Assembly: GCF_000090795.2 (NCBI RefSeq)
Contig: NW_003546824.1
Span: forward strand, 6,215-33,843
Source of the DNA: Amphimedon queenslandica
Lineage: Eukaryota > Porifera > Demospongiae > Haplosclerida > Niphatidae
Direction: 5' to 3'
Length of the DNA stretch: 27,629 nucleotides
Position numbers and translations under genes: made by a program. Under the pieces are notes generated by a model. The model did no database searches. It saw only the letters and a list, made by a program, of their open reading frames with translations, and had not been told where the DNA came from. Shown here piece after piece: positions 20,201-27,629 of the stretch (position 1 is its first letter; the number at the start of each line of letters is the position of its first letter).

Positions 20201-23200
20201 ATAACATGTACAATCTGATGACTAACTTGATGGATTGGTGATGATTTCTCACTGATATCTTTCACTGATCCATGCTGAGGTGGAACCGGTTTAATATCCT
20301 TCTCCAGGTTCTTATGAGGAGGCGTGGTCATGACCTTATCGACGGCAGAAGTGGGCGGAGTCTGATTCGGAGCCCCTTGATCAGTGACCACAATCTTAAT
20401 GGGATCCATCGGTACCGGAGAAGATGAATCAGACTCGCTCATAGCTCTTCCTACTGACACGCCCCCAGGGCCGGCCGGCGATGCTCCTGAAGACTGATGA
20501 TGCTGCGTATGAGTGTGCTGCTGGTGAGGAGTGGAGGGACGAGGGGAGAGGGAGAGAGGAGGAGGAGGAGTGAACATCATCGACTGAAGGTGTGGCGGTA
20601 GAGGGGGAGGTAGGTGTGGTCTCTGTTGCATTGAGGGGTGTGTCCAGTGCCAGTCTCCCATCCCTCCCATTGCATGCTGGTTGTACTCATCCATACGTGA
20701 GCGCATCATCATGTTTGGATAATTATAGGAGCCGTCGTCGTGATAGCCAGGATACATACCGCGTGACATGTACAGGGACATGGTTTTCTGTTGGTACGGG
20801 GAGTAATCGGACATACCCCCGGCCCCCCCACCGTAATATCCCGGGAACCCACCAGAGTGGTGATGAACGAGGCCGGACTGATAAGGACTAGGTACCATTG
20901 GGGACTCACCCATTGATGGAGCCTGATCCCCTCCTCCTCCTCCACCTGGCGAAGACCAGCCGGGAGGAAAGGAAGGAGAGGGTGTGGTCGGCTGAGGCCC
21001 TGAACTAGACGTTGGTATCCCTAGGACTGACTCCGCTTCCTGTACACTGATATCTGGCAACGAGTCTTCGGAGAATATGACACTGTTGCTGTCCAGTAGT
21101 TTATCTAATTGTTGCTCGTCTTGATCCTTTTGTTGTTGTTGTTGTTGTTGTTTATTGGAGTCACTCTCGTCCTTTATCTCTTCGTTAGGAGGTGGGAGGG
21201 GCTCCGAAGTAGTAGACTCGTTGCTGTTACTATTAACAGTGTTAGCAGCAATGGAGGGAGGAGGAGGAGGAGGGTGGGAGGACTGGGGATGATGGGAGAG
21301 CTCGTAGTGTGACATGCAGTCACTGAAGTTGGTGTGACTGAAGTGACATTCGTACGGGAGGAGGACTTTGACGTAATATTCTGATAGAGTCCTCATGGAG
21401 GCTGAGCTCGGGTTGTTTGAAGTACAGAATGACTTGAGGACTTCTTTCCAAAGCTTCTTATCAACAACCTACAAACAATTAGAGAGGAGTACTCATAGTC
21501 ATATTAGTACACTGAGTCTTAACTTATATACTACAGAAAGTACACCTTATCATAATGTTGAAATAAACTTAATGGCATAAAATCACATAGAGTATGCACA
21601 CAGAAGCACAACTAGTGTGAAATACTATAGAAACTTATCACTTAACAACTATACATGTACATACATGTAGTATATTCACATACATGCACTCAGGGTTTCC
21701 CACAGGATTTGGATTGTCCAGTTGCTCAAAAATTGGGCCAAAGACCCTGAAAGACACTGTACTACTATAGTACAGAGTTTTCGATAAAAATCACTAAGAG
21801 AAAATTCTCCATTTTTATAATTTTTTCTAATGCATATAGCTGTTTTTATGTTGTGTAGAAAGTTTTAACTGATTCCGATCAATTTTGAATTTTTCTACAA
21901 ATTTTTAAAGTTGTTAAAAAAAACCAGCTAAAGTCCCTGTACTATAGTACAGGGATTTCGGTTAAATTTCGTCAAAAATGAAAAGGAGAGAATTCTCCAT
22001 TTTTATAATTTTTTCTAATGCATATACTTGTTTTTATGCTGTGTAGAAAGTTTGAACTGATTCTGATCAAGTTTGGATTTTTTTTACAAATTTTTTAAGT
22101 TGCTCCAAATGCCATGTACATGTATGTGTATATACTGTGTCAGCTTCATGAAGCATCATGCTGTTTAGCTCTCTTAGCACTCTTTGTGGGAAACCCCGCA
22201 TGTAGTAGAACAATAATATTCAAACATGTACACATGTATATTCGATTACATTTACATGTATGTAAAGCTATGGAGTATAAGCACAGATGTACAGTACATG
22301 CACGATGTACACCAAAATAATTAGATTATGATGCTAAAGGTCATGCAGTCATTCACCCACACAGTTTATTAATCATGTAGCATCGTTGCATTGTGAATTT
22401 GTGAAACTGTCAAGCTACACAAATACGCATGCATCAATACCAAATGCAAACACACACACACACACACTAGTACTATACACTCTTGAAGAGAAATTAAATA
22501 AGAGAAAGAGAGAGAAGGCCAATAGTCATAGAAGAGAGAGAGCCAGTGAATAGAGTACACAGAGATAACATGTGAAGCAACAGATGGGACAGTGTGCTAC
22601 TATGCCATAATCAGCCCATATACTATAGAGCAACAAGTGTTCCAATAGTACAAAGTACAGACAAACACACACACACATGTGTATGTACATATACACATGT
22701 TATTGTCAGTAATGTGTGTGTGTGTACATAAGGCTCATTCTACACATTGCAGACATCAAAGGAATGCCACTGCCTATCATACTGAAAGGTGTGGGCCACC
22801 ACCACATGTTCCCATGCAGTCAATAACTGTGATATACTGTACCACTCACGTGTGTGAATCCACCTAGCCTTTGTACTGCTGTGAAAGTCTTATAAAGATC
22901 AAGGACACACTTACTGATGGAGGGAGGCTTTAGGTAAGGAATATCTACAAAAAAGGAAAAGTGAAATTGTATATAAGGAAAGGATCAGGAGATAAACCTC
23001 TAACTTACTCTTTTGGTCCATATATTTGAATATGGCATCAAGGAAATCTCTCCTACCAGGCTCATCAGACATACTGTACTGATTAGCAAGAGACTGTGTG
23101 TGAGATGTGCATTAATAAGAATAAAAGTGAGGTGGGCATTAATTAGAAAACTCACTGGATGAGTTCTGGTGACGGCTGAAAATGATGGAGTCCTCGTCTA

Positions 23201-25472
23201 TGTAATAGTAATAAATAAATGAGGGGCGTGGTCGTGTGGGTGTGGTCTTACCTTTTTAGTAATTGCTGGACTGTTAGTAGAGGAAGTTGGAGATATCGAC
23301 TTCTCGTGAGGAGATTTTGAAAAAGAAAAGGCTTCTCCGTTCTCAGTCGAGACTCCACTCCCAGCCACACCCCCACTCCCTCCGCTATTAGAATCCTTAA
23401 AACCTAAAATAGACTCAACTTCAAAAGGGCTGTGAGATGTAGGACGTGACGTCCCGTTTCCATGAGCACCAAGATCATTCTGCTGCTGTGGAGGCTGAAG
23501 AGGAGACGAGGAGGGCTCATTATTTGGAATAATACCAGGAATACTGGGAGTGGCAGGGTCGGGAGTACCCACGGCGTTAGGTGTACGAGGAGAGGCGTGG
23601 CCCATCGATTCCCCGGGCCCACCCACTGATAAGTAAGAGGGCGTGTTAAACTGAAAGGACTTGCTAGTAGTGGATAATGATGAATCATGTAAGGATTGAG
23701 GAGGAGGAGGGTTAGAGAGAGCGTCCTTGAGACTAGAGACAGATGAACCTTTTTGTAGTTCATTTGTAGCTCCACCCACTGCCGGCTGGGGAGACTGTGA
23801 GGACTGATAGCCAGGGGGAGGGGCAGGGGGAGGAGCATGATGCATTGCGTCACTCATGATCTCCTAAAATATAAAAAAAACATTTTATATAATAGATACA
23901 TATAGGTACAGGTACACAATGAGAAAAATGTACATGTACATGTACTTTTGTGATTTTCATATGAAATGTAACTAATCAATGAATGTGAAAATAATACATG
24001 TGCATGTACAAAGCAACGATGAATCTGTTACATTAATTGTGCTACACAATTAGCTAAAATAAAAATAATTACATGCATACATGTAAAAGAAGGCTAAAGT
24101 ATAATTATGAGAAAATAAACAGCCAAAAGAAGACATGTACATGATGTACATGTTAGGATGAATAAAAATAAATATTAATAATTCAAGCATGCATATACGT
24201 ACATGTACATGCATATGAAAATGTACATGTACACATGAAATAAAGAAAAGTTATTACTATGTACCTGATGGCCACCAGACCAGCTCCTACCAGGGCTATT
24301 CAGATTAGCGGAAGACACAGAAGAGGATCCGTCCCATATACTGTTAGTCTGATGGGGCATACCATATCCATCCATTTGATGGTGAGGGTGAGGGGGAGGA
24401 GGAGGAGGAGGCATAGAGGGAGGTGGGAGATAGGACGACTGATGCTGGTACGCACCGACAGGATACATGTACCCGGGGAAACCCCCACCAGCCCCAGCAC
24501 TGTTCATCATCTCCGGATGATAGGGCGGTCTGTACATTTGATCCTATTAAGAGAGGAGAGAGCGAGAGAGAGAAAAGGAAAGGGAAAAAGAGAGAGAGGG
24601 AAGGAAGAGGAGTATACAGAATAAAGAAAGACAGAGTGGGAAAGAGTTTAAGGTAAAATAAAGAAGTATTACCAGATTTAGAAAGAATTGATTTGAAGTG
24701 AAAAAACAAAGTGACAAAGGTCAACATGTGAGGCAAGTAAAACATACAGGGAATGGTTATAAGTGGAAAGTGGAAGACACACAAGGGAGACCATGAAGGG
24801 GGTAAAGAGAACATAAGAGGGGTAGGAGGGGAACACAAGTGGCACTAAGAAACCACAAGCCTTATTAACATTGTCCAGCCACTAATAATGTACACAATAT
24901 GCACCTATCACTTCCATATAAGGGAAAGGACTGTATACTAGTGTATAAATGTGGTCTAGTCTTTATGCCAACTATACAGTTACACTTATATATGTATTGT
25001 TACTAGTGGGGATGGCGGGAATTACAAAAGTAGGGAGTTTCCCTAATACTGCTGCTAAGAAAGGCATGTAAGCAAACTAAACCCATTCACAAACTGTCTG
25101 CTGTCTATACCCAATGCTTTAGAGGTACATACAAATCCCTCCTAATTAGTGGGAAAGGCTAATGTCCTCACATACCTGCCCAGGGAAGGAATAGTCCGGC
25201 TTGTTGGTCATCATCGGCTTCTGCATTTGAGGGGGTACCATTCCCGGCGGGACCATCATCGAGTTCCAGGGCATATGTCCACCGTATAACGGGTCGTGCG
25301 GCGGCTTACCGCCGTACGGATTTAAATTAGGACGAGGCATACCAGGAGGGTACGAAGAGAGTCCTTCCGGCATCTTTGAGTGGTAATATTGATGGTAGGG
25401 GAACCTGGCCGCGTTCCTACCCATATCAGGGAGCCCCCTAACCGTCTGACCATCTGCAAACTGTGGATACAT
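17288..25472 (-). CDS. ARID1: ARID1/BAF250 (Osa-type) SWI/SNF chromatin-remodelling subunit, about 1459 aa
   Basis: Nine exons with consistent phases: 25176-25472, 24265-24543, 23252-23863, 23156-23197, 23009-23093, 22850-22944, 20227-21468, 19973-20063 and 17288-18924. The N-terminal ~400 residues are rich in Pro, Gly, Ser, Tyr and Met. The ARID DNA-binding domain spans about 411-515 (DEPGRRDFLDAIFKYMDQK, LDLYKTFTAVQRLGGFTH, DKKLWKEV, LSEYYVKVLLPYE). A Pro/Gln-rich linker follows, with a basic KRRR stretch near 905. Residues about 915-1459 are the BAF250_C domain (MMSLKCGLPAESTWALDT, GNDFEFSQHPGLLIILG, WWWSCLDVLRENT, GGQLDFSLYPEAITYPLL, LILATPP-like FILATPP, LRRAAVTL). Human ARID1A is about 2285 aa, so this copy is shorter, mainly in low-complexity parts. 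It should act in the nuclear BAF complex. The start at MYPQFADG (25472) directly follows a splice acceptor, so a non-coding first exon upstream is inferred; the N-terminus is the least certain part. Confidence 0.93.
18937..19090. repeat. Compound microsatellite (CAA/CTA)n, (TAA)n, (TGA)n
   Basis: Runs of CAACAACAACTA units followed by AATAAT and GATGAT repeats in the ARID1 intron. It begins about 13 bases from the last-exon acceptor, so length variation could affect that splice site. Confidence 0.95.
19091..19972. other. ARID1 intron, remainder
   Basis: AT-rich intronic sequence with a short (CA)n run near 19327 and a TACATGTACATGTA run near 19790. The open frames on both strands at 19665-19991 are low-complexity and lack exon features. 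No gene seen. Confidence 0.5.
21693..22196. mobile_element. ~504-bp non-autonomous transposon with GGGTTTCCCACA inverted repeats
   Basis: GGGTTTCCCACA at 21693-21704 is matched by its reverse complement at 22185-22196. The interior holds two copies of the ~188-bp repeat in the orientation opposite to the kinase introns (GTGTAGAAAGTTT cores at about 21853 and 22041), each near an ACTATAGTACAGGG segment. No coding capacity. It lies in the 1381-bp ARID1 intron between the ARID exons. Target duplication was not resolved. Confidence 0.7.
22197..22849. other. ARID1 intron, remainder, with CA repeats
   Basis: AT-rich intron sequence with (CA)n tracts near 22448 and 22663, a (TG)n tract near 22712 and several TACATGTA palindromes. 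No exon or RNA gene recognised. Confidence 0.5.
23864..24264. other. ARID1 intron with TACATG repeats
   Basis: A 401-bp intron containing palindromic TACATGTACATGTA runs near 23928 and 24195-24235. Nothing else seen. Confidence 0.5.
24544..25175. other. ARID1 intron, purine-rich
   Basis: A 632-bp intron. Its first ~75 bases on the plus strand are GA-rich and become the CT-rich tract before the exon acceptor on the minus strand. The long minus-strand open frame at 24344-24838 is a shadow of the exon and this tract. No other feature. Confidence 0.5.
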
Positions 25473-25474
25473 CT

Positions 25475-25760
25475 CTACAAAGACGGACAGGGGTGACATT
25501 AACACACATAAAGCGAAAGCTTATAAGCTTTAAGGCCAGATGATGCAGACGGAACGGCAGCTAGCTAACGCATTGTGGGATTTATGTCTTACTTGTGAGG
25601 AGTCTTGGTGCTCTTAGAGATACCTACGAAGCTTTCAAAAGATCTGTCTCTCTACTTCTGAGCGCCATTTTGCCATTGTGGGTAGATACCGTATACACGG
25701 CTCACTAATTACGGCCACCACGTGTGGATCTAATTAAACGAGCACTTCCTCTTTGGAGAA
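25475..25760 (-). promoter_or_regulatory. ARID1 promoter and probable non-coding first exon
   Basis: Read on the minus strand, a CACGTG E-box lies at about 25718-25723. It is followed at about 25661-25680 by two ATGGC motifs of the YY1 type (ACAATGGC and AAAATGGCGC), and then a GTAAGA splice donor at about 25589. Both ATGs here open only short frames that stop before the donor, so they would be upstream ORFs. This fits a 5' UTR exon spliced to the acceptor at 25475. The transcription start itself is inferred. Confidence 0.5.
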
Positions 25761-25839
25761 AAAATTACTTTTGCCATCTTGCATTATTTTTTAGTAATAA
25801 TAATAATAAACAGAGAAAGAGAAAATAGAGAGAGTTCTT

Positions 25840-27125
25840 TTATCTTCCTCCACCTCCACCAGATTTCCCTTGCTTTGGCATCTTTGCTTTACCTCCTTTA
25901 GGTGGTTGCTTAGTCTGTGCTCTCAATTGAGCCTATCAACGTATAAACAATAACAAACACACAAACACTTCCACTCACCTTCTGTGCTCTTTGCTTCTCC
26001 TTCTTCTCAGCCACCTTTGCCTTAGCTGCCCTTATAGCCTGTTCCCTCTGAGCCTTGCGTACTTCAGGCTTCTGGTTCCTCTTCATTAGGATCTCTTGTA
26101 GCGTAGCACCTTGGATTGGTCTAGAGTGTTTCACCATGCGACGGGTTCGCTTCTTAGTGACCTCCTCCTGAGTGCCTTTCTTGTGCTTCCGACGGTATAA
26201 TACTGTCCACGGGGTCTCTCGAGGATTACGCTTCATTAAATGAGACCTTGAGCACTTTCCACTAATGAAATTGTACACCTAAAAATAAAACAATGGATAA
26301 TGTAGTAAAAAGACTACAAGTAGTCAAGTACAAGTACATAATCGTGTCTTGGTTATATAGAAATATTTATCATTATTACAGCTGTTGTGGTTATTTTACT
26401 ATAAACATTTAAGCAATGCTTAAAACACTTGAAGGAAGTGATGATCATAATCGTCATTATAAAATGAAAGAAAAACAGGACAATAGAACTCTCATTGTAC
26501 AAGTCTAATAATCAAGTATTACAATTACCTAACACAACATAAACCTCAGAAATAAAACATTCAAAAATCCTCATACTACACTGATTATTGAAACAGGCAG
26601 AAACTGATGAGTAATCATTATTAGAGTTGAATGAGATAAAAAAAGGAAAGACACTTGCTTGGTTCTTTATCATTAACATTTTTAATATTAGATAGTGACA
26701 ACTTAAACAGAAGTCAAACTATTATCATTATTTGTTAATCCTCTTGTATCGATTTTATCAGTAACTCAGTGTCTAAATTCTGTAATGGTACATCTATGCA
26801 GCACAAGTAAGACCACCTCAGCTACATGTACATGCAGGTATGGTAATATTGTGTACTCCCATTCACCAGTAATGAGCTCAACATACATATTATGTATATA
26901 TTAGATAAAAACAGGGCTAATTTATTAATATAATGACTGCAATGTAGTTACCTTTCCATCTATCCTCACATATCTCTTCCCATGGCCAGGATGAATCTTG
27001 TACCCACTAAAATTACACAATTCTACCCTATCAAGACAATATGCACATTAATGAAGAGGTTAGTATGAGCATACAGACTAGAGACATTACTAGGAGAGAG
27101 ATGGAAGAAGATACACTTACTTCAT
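25840..27125 (-). CDS. RPL24: 60S ribosomal protein L24 (eL24), complete, 157 aa
   Basis: Four coding exons: 27121-27125, 26952-27027, 25979-26278 and 25840-25932, with phases 2, 0 and 0. The total of 474 nt gives 157 residues, the same length as human RPL24. The first coding exon is only ATGAA. The protein reads [20 protein letters not shown] at the start, matching the conserved eL24 N-terminal fold but with Asn for Ser after Cys6. A strongly conserved centre follows ([43 protein letters not shown]) and then a Lys- and Gly-rich tail ending GGGGGR. It is a component of the large ribosomal subunit at the subunit interface. The start lies 90 bp from the start of the divergent CCDC28-like gene, so the two probably share a promoter. 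Introns are 93, 673 and 46 nt. I looked for intronic box C/D snoRNAs in the sense direction and found no convincing C/D pair. Confidence 0.96.
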
Positions 27126-27215
27126 TTTGTGTCCCTTTTCACTCTTGCACCATCACCACGTGAACTTTCCAGCCACACCTTCTTTGTAACCGCACCCTCT
27201 TCCACGCCTATTAAA
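27126..27215. promoter_or_regulatory. Bidirectional promoter between RPL24 and a CCDC28-like gene
   Basis: Only 90 bp lie between the two start codons. The stretch has a CACGTG E-box at about 27158-27163, and it abuts AAAATGGCGGC at 27213-27223, which overlaps the plus-strand start and matches the YY1-type motif often found at housekeeping gene starts. Both 5' UTRs must be very short or overlap. Confidence 0.6.
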
Positions 27216-27444
27216 ATGGCGGCACCTATTGATGTTAAAATACAAGAGACTGAGGTTCGTGTTGAAGCTCCTACTCCTCCAGTGAGTGAGTCCTCCCGTA
27301 CTGATCCTCCAAAGAGTCCATCAAAGACAAAGGGACCATCAATGAAGCATAAGAGTAGATCACAGACAGAGTCACTTAGAGAATCTGAAAAAGCACTTCA
27401 ACAACTTTTGGAGGATTTTGAGGAAGGAAAGCTCAATGCTTTTG
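27216..27444 (+). CDS. CCDC28A/B-like coiled-coil protein, first coding exon (continues beyond right edge)
   Basis: ATG at 27216 in the context AAAATGGCGGC opens a frame of 76 codons that ends in phase 1 at a GTATGT donor (27445-27450). The N-terminus is Pro/Ser/Lys-rich and looks disordered. The end, ESEKALQQLLEDFEEGKLNA, closely matches the start of the conserved CCDC28 domain (in vertebrates a segment like LLSLLEDFHSGKLQAFG). In vertebrates CCDC28B is a modifier linked to BBS proteins and cilium length; this role is only known from the family. An in-frame upstream ATG at 27129 was not chosen because it lies 4 bp from the RPL24 start codon and would translate the promoter. The remaining 185 bp of the window are intron. 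Confidence 0.75.
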
Positions 27445-27629
27445 GTATGTTGCTATGACAATAATTGTGAACAAGGGTACCACATTGCAAAAAATAGAGC
27501 TCTTGCAGCATGAGCGTATTCAACCGGGAGAGCAGCTATGACTGCCTGGCAAGAATGTACATGGTGGAATGGGGAGAATAATTGGAATAAATTTTACAGT
27601 TGACACTCCAGGTTAAAGAAGATATAAAA

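Noticed and set aside
24344..24838. 164-aa minus-strand open frame and plus-strand frames at 24259-24656
   Set aside because: Other-frame shadows of the Pro-rich ARID1 exon and the neighbouring GA-rich intron.
26279..26951. Intronic box C/D snoRNA in RPL24
   Set aside because: A TGATGA occurs on the plus strand near 26438 but the host gene is on the minus strand; no paired C and D boxes with a terminal stem in the sense direction.
27129..27215. N-terminal extension of the CCDC28-like protein from ATG 27129
   Set aside because: It would begin 4 bp from the RPL24 start codon and translate the shared promoter; ATG 27216 has better context.
1..27629. tRNA, rRNA, CRISPR arrays or viral sequences
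   Set aside because: No cloverleaf A/B boxes, rRNA core sequence, regularly spaced direct repeats with unique spacers, or viral-type genes were seen. The only regular array is the intronic ~178-bp repeat.

Overview
This is eukaryotic animal DNA, most likely from a demosponge and possibly Amphimedon queenslandica. That identification is inference. It rests on AT-rich, gene-dense sequence, very short introns (many of 41-50 nt), abundant palindromic TACATGTA runs, and metazoan-only genes (ARID1/BAF250, a TAK1-like MAP3K, Ig/FN3 receptor modules) beside a P-loop/Roc-COR/Death-domain protein of a type I recall as expanded in sponges. I rebuilt the genes by reading splice sites on both strands and checking that intron phases agree.

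Layout, left to right. (1) 71-1190, minus: the 5' part of a secreted or membrane Ig-FN3 protein running off the left edge. (2) 2588-4084, minus: a broken partial copy (A) of a TAK1-like kinase gene, with only its 3' half. (3) 5166-9981, minus: an intact 15-exon TAK1-like kinase (copy B, 419 aa). (4) 10779-16925, minus: a 13-exon gene whose first ten exons are a third kinase copy (C) and whose last three encode a P-loop/Roc-COR-like NTPase and a Death domain. All phases fit, giving one 1101-aa kinase-NTPase-Death protein. Its kinase part has lost the HRD-loop lysine and the DFG glycine, so it looks like a pseudokinase. (5) 17288-25472, minus: a nine-exon ARID1/BAF250 gene. (6) 25840-27125, minus: ribosomal protein L24, complete at 157 aa. 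(7) 27216-27444, plus: first coding exon of a CCDC28-like gene, head-to-head with RPL24 and running off the right edge.

The kinase block arose by segmental duplication. Homology between B and C begins within the last codons of ARID1 and covers the promoter and the whole kinase domain. A second tandem duplication copied the 3' half of B to make A. Introns and spacers hold small inverted-repeat elements, a ~180-bp repeat family found in several introns, and GA and CAA microsatellites.

The candidate for an undescribed system is the pseudo-TAK1/Roc-COR/Death fusion encoded next to its probably active kinase paralogue. The domain order is reminiscent of DAPK1 (kinase, Roc-COR, Death) but is built on a different kinase family. 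Function is inferred from sequence only.
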